Of a DNA stretch of 64,000 nucleotides, positions 7,978 through 16,569 are shown one piece after another; the first letter of the stretch is position 1, and the number at the start of each line of letters is the position of its first letter. The position numbers were made by a program, and so were the translations under genes. Location of the stretch: the NCBI GenBank assembly GCA_021029595.1, contig JAJJOY010000001.1, positions 248,001 through 312,000 on the forward strand, in the 5' to 3' direction. A model generated the notes under the pieces. The model was given only the letters and a program-made list of their open reading frames with translations, was not told the DNA's origin and ran no database searches. The DNA comes from Hominenteromicrobium mulieris (lineage in GTDB: Bacteria > Bacillota > Clostridia > Oscillospirales > Acutalibacteraceae).

Positions 7978-9780
7978 TCAGTTAACGGTTTCCGTATACT
8001 TCCAGAGCGTATAATCATCAAAAGTGCCGCAGGCGGTCACCTGCATATCGGAATGGCCATGCTCATGAAAAAATGTTAAAATACGCGTTTCAGACGACGT
8101 ATTGCTGACGTAATAGACGTTTTTGCTTGGCAGAGCTGCAAGCGTATTTTCAAAGCCGAGGGACTCAATGTAGTCCTGCACACTTGGGTGGCTTTGCGTC
8201 ACACCACTCAAAAACAATACATTTTTCGGAAAGCAGGCTCGGCTGCTTTTAAACACACTAAAATCATAGTACAGCGTCTGAATCGCCGTGCCAAAATCTA
8301 AAACATATAAATCTTCCGGCGTTTCGTTCACTTGTGCTAAGAATTCGGGGCGCAGTTTGCCGGGAATTACAGTTTTCGTGTATTTTTCCGGAGAATAGCT
8401 TGCCGAATAATAAAATGTACCGTCTACATACATGCGATATGCTACAGCGTCTTCTATAGGTGCAGTATTGTCCGGCAGATAGTTTATCCCCTGCCATCCG
8501 CCTACCAGGAGCGCGGCGGCACACAACAGAGCTTCCGTCGCCTTGCTGCGCTTAAAAAACGGCTCACAGAAATACGCGATCAATACGGCGGCGCAGAACA
8601 GAAAACCAAATTCTACGCGATAGACCCACCGTCCAAGTCTGTAAAAATAGACCAGAAATCCAAGCACCATCAGTGCCAACACCGCCGGTACCCAAAATTT
8701 TTTGGGATTTGTAATGGCGCAGAATAATCCGAGCAGCACACAGCAAAGCGTCATCGGATAATAGAGTTGGCGCAACCGAATCATGCTGAGCGCTTCGCGA
8801 ATACTCGGATGCAGATTCACACGATGTGCATTGATAATATCCAATACTTGCTGCATCTTCTCTGTACTAAACACCGCTTGATCTGCAAAATCCCAATGCA
8901 GAATCATTTGATAATCGTTTTCCGATACGCCGATTGCTGTAAGTTCGTCGCGCAGATTTTCATAATCACACCAGGTGTAATCTAATATCTGGGAGCGGAT
9001 TTTCGTAAATGTATAGTATTCTGTATAATCTGGATTGGCTGTATATGTAAGTGCATTTACAATATTAAACAAAAAGATAGTAACTATAAAAACTATCCCT
9101 GGTACAGCAATTTTAAGAAAAAACTCATATAACTTCATCTGTTTTTGCTTAAAACAAATCACTATATGATAAACAACAAGTACACTAGAAAACGCTATCG
9201 CCATAAAGAAAGCGTCTCTACGAACCAAACATCCCGTTATAGCCAACAAAGCTCCTAATACACAGCATTTCCTCCTATTTTGTTCAAACAGCGCCCAAAC
9301 AAACAACAGACATCCACACATAGATGCCACAATCGCTGTTTTTGTAAACTGTGGCAAGATATACAGATCACGTGCGGCAAAGGCTGTAATCCAGACAACA
9401 GTCAGAACCGCTGTGCCAAGACGAAGTTTCTGCACAAGTACATAAGTGAGCGCAAGAAAAGACAAAAAGCAAAGAAGCATTTGCAGCCAAAAATACCAGC
9501 TTATTGCCGGGAAAAGACTATACAGCGGCACAAAAAGCCAGCCAATGAAAATGTTGGAGAACATCATGTGGGCATCTGGGTGGCCGGTATACGCACCGGA
9601 AACCACCATTTCCATGATGAAATCATCCGAAACCTCATATTTTATACTGCAAAAAAGAAGAATGCACAACAGCAGAACCGCCTGCGCTGCTGCTAAGACG
9701 AAAAACAATTTCTTTTTGCCAAAGTGCTCCTGCAAATCGATCGCCGGAGCGCTTCGAATCTGCTGTACATCGTTTGTCAT
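7978..9780 (-). CDS. Polytopic GT-C-like membrane protein (paralogue of 16570-18342)
   Basis: 600 residues: about twelve hydrophobic helices in the first 420 residues, then a soluble C-terminal domain of about 170. The first extracytoplasmic loop carries an acidic motif (KYEVSDDF, near residue 50), as in GT-C glycosyltransferases that use polyprenyl-phosphate sugars. A large central loop (about residues 257-330) shares an evident pattern with the protein at 16570-18342: an NP..YY element, an R..LDY element and a GxSxxD element. Its ATG overlaps the rfbB stop (TGATG). No named family was recognised; sugar transfer outside the membrane is inferred from topology and context. Confidence 0.65.
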   Translation of the reverse strand: MTNDVQQIRSAPAIDLQEHFGKKKLFFVLAAAQAVLLLCILLFCSIKYEVSDDFIMEMVVSGAYTGHPDAHMMFSNIFIGWLFVPLYSLFPAISWYFWLQMLLCFLSFLALTYVLVQKLRLGTAVLTVVWITAFAARDLYILPQFTKTAIVASMCGCLLFVWALFEQNRRKCCVLGALLAITGCLVRRDAFFMAIAFSSVLVVYHIVICFKQKQMKLYEFFLKIAVPGIVFIVTIFLFNIVNALTYTANPDYTEYYTFTKIRSQILDYTWCDYENLRDELTAIGVSENDYQMILHWDFADQAVFSTEKMQQVLDIINAHRVNLHPSIREALSMIRLRQLYYPMTLCCVLLGLFCAITNPKKFWVPAVLALMVLGFLVYFYRLGRWVYRVEFGFLFCAAVLIAYFCEPFFKRSKATEALLCAAALLVGGWQGINYLPDNTAPIEDAVAYRMYVDGTFYYSASYSPEKYTKTVIPGKLRPEFLAQVNETPEDLYVLDFGTAIQTLYYDFSVFKSSRACFPKNVLFLSGVTQSHPSVQDYIESLGFENTLAALPSKNVYYVSNTSSETRILTFFHEHGHSDMQVTACGTFDDYTLWKYTETVN

Positions 9781-10799
9781 CAGCGATTACCGTACATTTT
9801 TTCGTAGTAATTCTGATACTCACCGCTGATGATGGTCTCCCACCACTCACGATTATCGAGATACCACTGGATGGTCTTTTTAATGCCGTCCTCAAACTTG
9901 GTCTCCGGCAGCCAGCCCAACTCGTTATGAATCTTGGTCGGATCGATGGCATAACGCATATCATGACCCTTACGGTCACCAACATGGGTAATCAGACTCT
10001 CCGGCTTGCCCAGCTCCTTGCAGATGATTTTTACGATCTCGATGTTCTGCTTTTCATTATGACCGCCGACATTGTAAACTTCGCCCACACGACCCTTATG
10101 GATAATCAAATCAATGGCCTTGCAATGGTCTTCCACATACAGCCAGTCACGGACGTTCAGACCCTCGCCGTAAACAGGAAGGGGCTTGTCTGCCAGAGCA
10201 TTCGCGATCATCAGCGGAATCAGCTTCTCCGGGAAATGATAAGGACCGTAGTTGTTGGAGCAGCGGGAAATGGTCACAGGCAGGCCGTAGGTACGGTGGT
10301 AAGCCAGAACCAGCAGGTCAGCGGCAGCTTTGGAGCTGCTGTACGGAGAGCTGGTGTGGATCGGTGTCTCCTCGGTGAAGAACAAGTCGGGACGGTCCAA
10401 CGGCAGGTCGCCGTAAACCTCGTCGGTAGAGACCTGATGATAACGCTGGATGCCGTACTTGCGGCAAGCGTCCATCAGCGTTGCGGTACCCATAATATTC
10501 GTCTGGAGGAAGATGCCCGGATCTTCGATAGAACGGTCAACATGAGATTCTGCCGCAAAGTTAACCACAATGTCCGGATGCTCTTCTTCAAACAGTTTAT
10601 TTACAGCTTCGCGGTCGCAGATATCGGCCTTCACAAAGCGGAAATTTGGGTTATCCATGACAGGCGCCAGCGTAGACAGGTTGCCTGCGTAGGTCAACTT
10701 ATCGAGGCAGACAATGCGGTAATCCGGGTATTCTTTCAGTATGTGAAAAATAAAATTGGAACCAATAAATCCGGCGCCGCCGGTAACGATGATCGTCAT
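9780..10799 (-). CDS. rfbB: dTDP-glucose 4,6-dehydratase
   Basis: A 339-residue short-chain dehydrogenase/reductase. The NAD-binding [11 protein letters not shown] is at residues 6-16, with the catalytic TDEVYGDL segment near residue 133 and YSSSK (YxxxK) near residue 160. It converts dTDP-glucose to dTDP-4-keto-6-deoxyglucose, the substrate of WecE in this operon. AAGGAG precedes the ATG. Together with rfbA, but without rmlC and rmlD in the window, it argues against rhamnose synthesis here. Confidence 0.95.
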   Translation of the reverse strand: MTIIVTGGAGFIGSNFIFHILKEYPDYRIVCLDKLTYAGNLSTLAPVMDNPNFRFVKADICDREAVNKLFEEEHPDIVVNFAAESHVDRSIEDPGIFLQTNIMGTATLMDACRKYGIQRYHQVSTDEVYGDLPLDRPDLFFTEETPIHTSSPYSSSKAAADLLVLAYHRTYGLPVTISRCSNNYGPYHFPEKLIPLMIANALADKPLPVYGEGLNVRDWLYVEDHCKAIDLIIHKGRVGEVYNVGGHNEKQNIEIVKIICKELGKPESLITHVGDRKGHDMRYAIDPTKIHNELGWLPETKFEDGIKKTIQWYLDNREWWETIISGEYQNYYEKMYGNR

Positions 10800-10824
10800 A
10801 ATCTAACTCCTTGTGCTGTGGAAC

Positions 10825-11736
10825 TTACTCCTGGGTCTTCGTACTGCGAACGGAACTTCTGATCGTACCTTCTGCAACTATTTTCAAGTGCGTGCCATAC
10901 GGGGATTTACCGTACTTTTCCGCAGAACGCAGCAGTTCTTCTTTATCGATCCAGCCGAAGCGGTAAGCAATCTCCTCCGGTGCGGAGATCTTTACGCCCT
11001 GACGTTTTTCGACCATACGCACAAAATCTGCTGCATCTACAAGACTATCCATTGTACCAGTATCCAGCCACGCAAAGCCACGTCCAAACAGCTCCACATC
11101 CAGATTACCCTGATTTAAGTACATTTCGTTGAGCGTGGTAATTTCCAGCTCGCCGCGATCCGACTTCTCCACCCTCTTGGCCAGATCCGACACACCCTTG
11201 GGATAGAAGTACAGGCCGGTGATGGCATAGTTGCTCTTTGGATGCTTTGGCTTCTCTTCCACAGAGATCACCTTGCCTGCATCATCAAATTCCACGATAC
11301 CGAAGCGTTCTGGATCCGTTACATAATAGCCAAAGATCGTGGATATGCCGTTTTCGGCTCTGCTGCTTGCGTTCTGGAGAATGCGGGAGAAACCGTTTCC
11401 GTAGAAAATATTATCGCCGAGGATCATTGCACACGGTTCGTCACCGATGAATTCTTTACCGATGAGTAACGCCTGCGCAAGCCCTTCCGGCGCTTCTTGC
11501 ACAGCATAAGAAAGAGTGATGCCAAACTGACTGCCGTCTTCCAGCAGATCGTGGAAGCGTGGGGTGTCCTCCGGCGTAGAGATGATCAGAATGTCCCGGA
11601 TCCCCGCCAGCATCAGGGTAGACAGGGGATAGTAGATCATCGGCTTATCGTATACGGGCAGCAACTGCTTGGATGTTACCATGGTCAGCGGGTAAAGTCT
11701 CGTGCCGGCGCCGCCGGCTAAAATAATTCCTTTCAC
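10825..11736 (-). CDS. rfbA: Glucose-1-phosphate thymidylyltransferase
   Basis: A 303-residue nucleotidyltransferase that makes dTDP-glucose from dTTP and glucose-1-phosphate. The N-terminal [16 protein letters not shown] is the nucleotide loop, [16 protein letters not shown] follows at about residue 22, and the metal-binding ILGDNIFYG is near residue 107. A GTG start at 11736 is chosen over the ATG three codons upstream because CGGAGG lies nine bases before the GTG but only one base before the ATG, and family members begin MKGIILAGG. It is 25 bases upstream of rfbB. Confidence 0.95.
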   Translation of the reverse strand: MKGIILAGGAGTRLYPLTMVTSKQLLPVYDKPMIYYPLSTLMLAGIRDILIISTPEDTPRFHDLLEDGSQFGITLSYAVQEAPEGLAQALLIGKEFIGDEPCAMILGDNIFYGNGFSRILQNASSRAENGISTIFGYYVTDPERFGIVEFDDAGKVISVEEKPKHPKSNYAITGLYFYPKGVSDLAKRVEKSDRGELEITTLNEMYLNQGNLDVELFGRGFAWLDTGTMDSLVDAADFVRMVEKRQGVKISAPEEIAYRFGWIDKEELLRSAEKYGKSPYGTHLKIVAEGTIRSSVRSTKTQE

Positions 11737-11784
11737 TGTTTGCATCCTCCGTTTTACTCTTTGGTGTTAAAATATAACCTTTAT

Positions 11785-12129
11785 TTATCCAAGGGGAAGT
11801 GAGAAAATCACGATTCCCAATACAATAATTGCGATTCCCTTTAGTTTTCCTTTCGTAATTTTCTCATGCAGAAAGAAATAGCTAAGTATCACTACAAAAA
11901 TCTGTCCCAAAGACTGCCACATGGGCGAGAGTGAAAGCGGAAGTTTACGCAGCGCAATCACCGAGCAGACTGTTGATACCACAAAAAGGAAGTATGCAAA
12001 GATAACAGAAAAATTTAAGTACGCTTTATACCAAGCATCATATGGCTTCATTGCTGCTTTTTTCAGAATAATCTGTGAAATATCCGCAATCAGAACAGAG
12101 CTGATCGCAATTAGGAAATACAACCACAC
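11785..12129 (-). CDS. Small EamA/SMR-type transporter, ArnF-like half
   Basis: 114 residues forming four hydrophobic helices with short loops, the size of a small multidrug resistance-type subunit. The third helix LPLSLSPMWQSLGQIFVV and the fourth helix with a Gly-rich GIAIIVLGI are typical. It starts at GTG one base after the stop of its partner gene. Adjacent pairs of such proteins (ArnE/ArnF) act as heterodimeric flippases for undecaprenyl-phosphate-linked aminoarabinose. By position with an ArnC-like transferase, a lipid-linked sugar flippase role is inferred; drug export cannot be excluded. Confidence 0.75.
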   Translation of the reverse strand: MWLYFLIAISSVLIADISQIILKKAAMKPYDAWYKAYLNFSVIFAYFLFVVSTVCSVIALRKLPLSLSPMWQSLGQIFVVILSYFFLHEKITKGKLKGIAIIVLGIVIFSLPLG

Positions 12130-12130
12130 G

Positions 12131-12490
12131 TTACTTATCCCCCGATGCCATAACCTTATATATCCCGTAGCAGATCACTATCGCACCGAGGATCTGATTC
12201 CAACTGGTACTCTCTTGAAACAGCAGTACACTCCATACCATACTCCAAATCATGGACACAGCACGATTGCTATACGCCGTTGTCAGCGGGACCTTGCGCA
12301 AAATCATCTGCCATAAAACTGCATATACAAATAAAATTCCGATAGAGCATCCATAAAACAGCAGAAACTGAATTGAAATCATCGGGTATCGGGACGCCAA
12401 TTTCTGAAACACTCCGCTAAAGGAGTATACAATCACAGTGCCCTGCATAAAACCGATTTGACCAATTCCAGCTTTTTCCTTGTCATCCAT
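12131..12490 (-). CDS. Small EamA/SMR-type transporter, ArnE-like half
   Basis: 119 residues with four predicted helices and a polar N-terminus. The region VPLTTAYSNRAVSMIWSM resembles the third helix of EamA-type half transporters. An upstream GTG (12526) is in frame, but GAGGTG at 12500-12505 with nine-base spacing favours the ATG at 12490. It is immediately followed by the second subunit (one-base gap), so they are probably made in equal amounts as a heterodimer. The proposed role is flipping a polyprenyl-phosphate amino sugar across the membrane. Confidence 0.72.
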   Translation of the reverse strand: MDDKEKAGIGQIGFMQGTVIVYSFSGVFQKLASRYPMISIQFLLFYGCSIGILFVYAVLWQMILRKVPLTTAYSNRAVSMIWSMVWSVLLFQESTSWNQILGAIVICYGIYKVMASGDK

Positions 12491-12559
12491 GCCGATTTTC
12501 ACCTCTGATTTGCAGCAGCTCCCCACTTATTTCTACGTTATTGCTTGCGTTCCATTTTT

Positions 12560-13447
12560 TCAAGTCAGATTCGAGTCCTTTCCGTTTGCCTGCTGATACA
12601 CTCTAATTACCGCGCAAGCATCCTCTTGTACAGTCTCGGAACGAGGCGTTTTCCTATACAAGTCATGACAGAGTTCCGTCAAATAGCACGGAACCCCTGC
12701 CTTCTCCGCCAAATCAATACAAATTTTTGAATCCTTTTCCATCGTTTCAAGCGCCGCACGAGACGAAAAATCATGCTTCATCAGCTTGGGCACTCTACTC
12801 TGGAACATATTAGAATTACCTGCACATTCAGAGATTGTATCCTGCAATACCTGCGGATCGATCCCCATAGACTCGCTGAAAGACACTGCCTCCGCTGCTG
12901 CTGCAATATGGATTCCAACCAGCATTTGATTGACTGCCTTGAGCATCTGGCCTTGTCCCAGCTTAGCGCCCACATAAACGATCTTCTTGGAATAGGCCTG
13001 AAATATATCCCTGCATACCTCAAATACCTGACTGTCACCCGCTGCCATCGTTACAAGTTTTCCCTGTTCGGCACCGGTTACGCCACCGCTTACCGGTGCG
13101 TCTAAAAGTGCAATTCCCTCTGGACACATTTCACTGAGCAGGCGCATTTGTTCCGGCGCAATGGTACTGGAAACAATGATTATTCCCTTTTTCATTGCAG
13201 CCAACACCCCATCAGTCCCCTGCAGGCAACCGCGGCACTGCTCATAATTTGAAACCATCAGCAAAATGCGGTCCGTTCGCTCCGCAATTTCTCCGGCAGT
13301 CTCCAAGACCTGGATTCCCATGCGTTCTGCCTTCTGGCGACTATACGCACTACGCACTGTCGTAAAAAGTTGAAATCCACATTCTTGTAGTTTGCCTGCC
13401 ATGGGCGCTCCCATAGCCCCCAGCCCAATGATTCCTAACTGCTTCAT
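12560..13447 (-). CDS. 3-hydroxyisobutyrate dehydrogenase-family oxidoreductase
   Basis: A 295-residue beta-hydroxyacid dehydrogenase. The N-terminal IGLGAMGAPMA is a Rossmann loop, SSTIAP and DAPVSGGVTGAEQG form the substrate loop, and the catalytic Lys lies in GQGQMLKAVNQ near residue 169. Family members reduce semialdehydes or 2-hydroxy-3-oxoacids with NAD(P)H (GarR, GlxR, MmsB). The start overlaps the transketolase stop by four bases (ATGA), so co-translation with the transketolase is likely. Within a polysaccharide operon it may form a hydroxyacid or reduce a sugar-derived aldehyde. The substrate is unknown. Confidence 0.85.
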   Translation of the reverse strand: MKQLGIIGLGAMGAPMAGKLQECGFQLFTTVRSAYSRQKAERMGIQVLETAGEIAERTDRILLMVSNYEQCRGCLQGTDGVLAAMKKGIIIVSSTIAPEQMRLLSEMCPEGIALLDAPVSGGVTGAEQGKLVTMAAGDSQVFEVCRDIFQAYSKKIVYVGAKLGQGQMLKAVNQMLVGIHIAAAAEAVSFSESMGIDPQVLQDTISECAGNSNMFQSRVPKLMKHDFSSRAALETMEKDSKICIDLAEKAGVPCYLTELCHDLYRKTPRSETVQEDACAVIRVYQQANGKDSNLT

Positions 13448-14388
13448 CTGATTTTCTTCCGCTCCACAAGTTCTTCTGCTGCCGCTACTATGTCAGCAGC
13501 CGTCATATGATTTGCCTCATACAGTGCCTCTGCGTCTCCGGATCTTGCAAAGCAATCCTGAATACCAATCATACGCATAGAAACCGGCAAATTCGTAGCC
13601 AGCACCTCTGCTACAGCTCCGCCAAGCCCGCCAATGACAGAGTGATCTTCGACCGTCACAATTGCGCCGGTCTCTCCGGCCGCTGTAATAACTGCCTCGC
13701 GGTCAATGGGCTTGAGCGTATGAATCTCCATAATCTGCGCATTGACTCCCCGGGCTTCCAGTGCTTTCGCGGCCTTTACAGTGCGGTCCAGCATAATTCC
13801 CGTGGCAATCAGGGTAACATCTTTTCCCCGACGCTTTACCCAATTTGCCTTGCCGATCTCAACATGATAGGTTGCTTCGTCATTGATATCCTCTACAGCG
13901 TCAAAAGGAAGCCGGACATACAGCGGGCCATGGAACTCCAGTGCCTTTCTTGCCAACACTCTGGCAGAAACAGCATCTGACGGCTGAATAATGGTCATAT
14001 TCGGCAGGGCACGAAGAATCGCAATGTCCTCAATGGCTGTATGGCTGACGCCTTCCGAGCCAGTCTGCAGCCCTGCATGAGTCCCCATGACTATAACATC
14101 CTGTTTGGGATGGCAAATATACGTTCTGAGCTGTTCACAGGCACGCATCGTTGCAAATACGCTGTACGTTGCCAGCACAACCTTATGTCCGCAGCTGGCC
14201 AAGCCGCTGGCTACTCCAATCAAATTTTGTTCAGCGATTCCAATTGAAATCTGACGTTCCGGATAAATATCTCCAAAATCCTCAAATGAGCAGCACTTGG
14301 TATCTGCACACACTGCATAATAACCATATTCCTCGGCAAGCCGAATGATCTCCTTGCCAAAAATAATTCTGATTGGGAGCTGGCTCAT
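13444..14388 (-). CDS. Transketolase, C-terminal subunit
   Basis: 314 residues covering the pyrimidine-binding and C-terminal domains of transketolase. SIGIAEQNLIGVASGLA contains the Glu that activates thiamine diphosphate, and MGTHAGLQTGSEGVSHTAIED is the substrate-side loop (shown here in part). It pairs with the N-terminal subunit upstream by a four-base ATGA overlap. Split transketolases occur in many Firmicutes for the pentose phosphate pathway, but this copy is embedded in a cell-surface sugar operon. A dedicated two-carbon transfer in sugar or acyl-donor synthesis is therefore plausible. Confidence 0.9.
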   Translation of the reverse strand: MSQLPIRIIFGKEIIRLAEEYGYYAVCADTKCCSFEDFGDIYPERQISIGIAEQNLIGVASGLASCGHKVVLATYSVFATMRACEQLRTYICHPKQDVIVMGTHAGLQTGSEGVSHTAIEDIAILRALPNMTIIQPSDAVSARVLARKALEFHGPLYVRLPFDAVEDINDEATYHVEIGKANWVKRRGKDVTLIATGIMLDRTVKAAKALEARGVNAQIMEIHTLKPIDREAVITAAGETGAIVTVEDHSVIGGLGGAVAEVLATNLPVSMRMIGIQDCFARSGDAEALYEANHMTAADIVAAAEELVERKKIR

Positions 14389-15221
14389 ATCAATTCCTCC
14401 CTTGCATGAATTTCAGTAATCGCCTGCTGATACTGCTCATCGGAAATAACACTCCGATGCCATTTCAGCACATTTTCCATATAGGAAACGCCTTTTCCCT
14501 TTACGGTGTTTGCAATAATGACCGTCGGAGAGCCTTGATGGCGCTGTGCTAGTTCAATAGCCGCATAGATCTCATCAAAGTTGTGCCCATTAATGGTAAT
14601 GACGTTCCACCCAAACCCATGCCACTTTTCCTCCAAGGGAGAAATATCCATAACATCTGCTACTGTTCCGGTGATTTGAAGTCGGTTCCGGTCTACAAAA
14701 GCAATCAAGTTATCCAGATTATGGTGTGCTGCACACATTGCAGCCTCCCAAACAATACCCTCCTGTAACTCTCCATCGCCAAGAACGCAATAAGTTTTAT
14801 AAGAACAACCTCTTAATTTTGCAGAAATCGCCATTCCAACAGCAGTGGAAATACCATTACCTAGAGAACCGGACTCCATATCTACGCCCGGCGTAGACAT
14901 ATCCGGATATGCCGTCAGCATAGAGCCGGTTTTACGGAATGTCGACAGCGTTTCACGGGGGAAAAATCCGCGGCGTGCCAGCACCGAATACAATGCCGGC
15001 GAGGCATGGCCTTTTGAAAGCACAAATCTATCTCTCTCCGGCCAATCGGGATTCTGCGGATCCACATTCATTACACCGCCCAAATAGAGTGCTACAAGAA
15101 TTTCCACACAAGACAGCGATGAACCCGGATGACCCATTCCTGCCCGATAGATCATTTCAATAATATCCCACCTGACCGCCTGTGCCAGCTCTTCATTTGT
15201 AAACTCGTTCTTTTTTTCCAT
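14385..15221 (-). CDS. Transketolase, N-terminal subunit
   Basis: 278 residues with the thiamine diphosphate domain: GHPGSSLSCVEI near residue 30, and the GDG...N motif in GDGELQEGIVWEAAMCA (about 148-164), ending VDRNRLQ. Together with the following gene it makes a complete transketolase of about 590 residues. GGAGGG lies ten bases before the ATG. The substrate-binding His residues of the N-terminal subunit appear in SKGHASPALY. Function in the operon is inferred, as noted for its partner. Confidence 0.9.
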   Translation of the reverse strand: MEKKNEFTNEELAQAVRWDIIEMIYRAGMGHPGSSLSCVEILVALYLGGVMNVDPQNPDWPERDRFVLSKGHASPALYSVLARRGFFPRETLSTFRKTGSMLTAYPDMSTPGVDMESGSLGNGISTAVGMAISAKLRGCSYKTYCVLGDGELQEGIVWEAAMCAAHHNLDNLIAFVDRNRLQITGTVADVMDISPLEEKWHGFGWNVITINGHNFDEIYAAIELAQRHQGSPTVIIANTVKGKGVSYMENVLKWHRSVISDEQYQQAITEIHAREELI

Positions 15222-15245
15222 ATCTTTTCTTCCCTCCGACCCGTA

Positions 15246-16556
15246 TCAGTCAAACTGCTTCAGCACATGTGCCTTTTTACAGTCATAGCCCGAGATCAAC
15301 ATCTGCTCGCCATTTTCATCAAGCACTTTCAGAGTTTTCTGCACATGATCAATCAACGCCAGCAGACGATCTGCATCTTTCCCCTGAATGAAGATTCTTG
15401 CAAATGTCTGGTTCAGCGTTCCCATAGACCCTTTTCCGATCTCATCGCCTTCATAGTAGAACTGAATGATATTGAGGATTTCCGGCATTGCACGGAGCGC
15501 TTCCAATCCATCAATCCGGGTGATTTTTCCCGGCTTCATCAGTGCCAGCAGAATTACATCACTGTGGTCAAACATCGGCTTATTCTTCTCTGCCGCATTC
15601 CAGCCTGTGCATGCACCGAACAGCGCATAATTCAGCATCATCTGACAGCTGTCAATCTCATTCTCAGCTGCGCAGAGAATATATTCCTGTGCGCCGCACA
15701 GGCGATAGCCCATTTCAAAAGGCAACAGCATGCCATCCACCACAAAGCACTGCATAAACATCGTGCCGTCCTTCATGCCGAGACCTGCTGTCATATTTTT
15801 CAGTTTCTCCTCCAGCTGTTCATAGTAGAGCGGAATAAACCGGCAGGGGTAAAACAACGCATTGGGCTGCATGGCCTTCCCCTCCTGCACCTGATTCATG
15901 TCACGCTCGCACATGGAAGACAACGACAGTACACCATTCTGAAGATTAAAGTACATGCACACATCCGGATAGGCAGCCATATACCGCTCCACGATCACGC
16001 ACTGATTCTGCGAAAATTTCAGTGCATACGGAACCGCTTCGCAAAGCTCTTTCTCATTTTCACAGATTGAAACACCCTTGCTAGCCCACGCATCTGATGG
16101 CTTCACGATCACCGGGTATTGGATCAGCTCCAGATCTTCCCGTTTCAGGTCACCATCCAAATGGAACTCCGGCACCACCGGGATCCCATATTCTCTGCAG
16201 GTCTCTTTGAACAGCAGTTTGTTGGTGGTTACATTGATTTGCTCTTTCGTTGCATAAAACGGAAGTCCAAGCGTATCCGCCACCAGGCATGCAGGCATCA
16301 AGTTCGCATCAGAAAATCCAGTAAACACACCGTCTATCTCATTTTCCCTTGCAATTTCCAACACCCGATCAATATCTGTCGTGCTGGCCAAATATGAGCG
16401 GTCCGCAATCCGCTTTGCAGGTGAATTCGGATAATAATCCACTACAATCGTATAGATACCCATGCGTTTCGCACGTTCAACCGCATCATACATGGCTCCT
16501 GTTCCGCCAAGAAACAGGAGCTTCTTCTGGTTTTCCATAGTCTCAGCTTCTTTCAT
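15246..16556 (-). CDS. CarB-like ATP-grasp ligase
   Basis: 436 residues. An N-terminal Rossmann-like preATP-grasp domain (LLFLGGTGAMYDAVERAKRM, then VVDYYPNSPA) is followed by the ATP-grasp fold, with YPVIVKPSDAWASKGV at about residue 145 binding ATP phosphate and FEMGYRLCGAQEY near 275 supplying metal ligands. Such enzymes join a carboxylate to an amine or thiol through an acyl-phosphate. The frame is open to 16595, overlapping the upstream gene; ATG 16556 is chosen because it follows that stop, and ATG 16538 is an alternative. A role in acylating the 4-amino sugar made by WecE is inferred. Confidence 0.8.
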   Translation of the reverse strand: MKEAETMENQKKLLFLGGTGAMYDAVERAKRMGIYTIVVDYYPNSPAKRIADRSYLASTTDIDRVLEIARENEIDGVFTGFSDANLMPACLVADTLGLPFYATKEQINVTTNKLLFKETCREYGIPVVPEFHLDGDLKREDLELIQYPVIVKPSDAWASKGVSICENEKELCEAVPYALKFSQNQCVIVERYMAAYPDVCMYFNLQNGVLSLSSMCERDMNQVQEGKAMQPNALFYPCRFIPLYYEQLEEKLKNMTAGLGMKDGTMFMQCFVVDGMLLPFEMGYRLCGAQEYILCAAENEIDSCQMMLNYALFGACTGWNAAEKNKPMFDHSDVILLALMKPGKITRIDGLEALRAMPEILNIIQFYYEGDEIGKGSMGTLNQTFARIFIQGKDADRLLALIDHVQKTLKVLDENGEQMLISGYDCKKAHVLKQFD

Positions 16557-16569
16557 TGTTATTCCATCG

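Noticed and set aside
9774-10862. Long plus-strand frame of 362 codons opposite rfbB
   Set aside because: It is the mirror of the rfbB frame; its product has no recognisable motif and no ribosome site, while rfbB is certain.
9780-11736. dTDP-rhamnose operon
   Set aside because: rfbA and rfbB are present, but rmlC and rmlD are not, and WecE uses the same intermediate.
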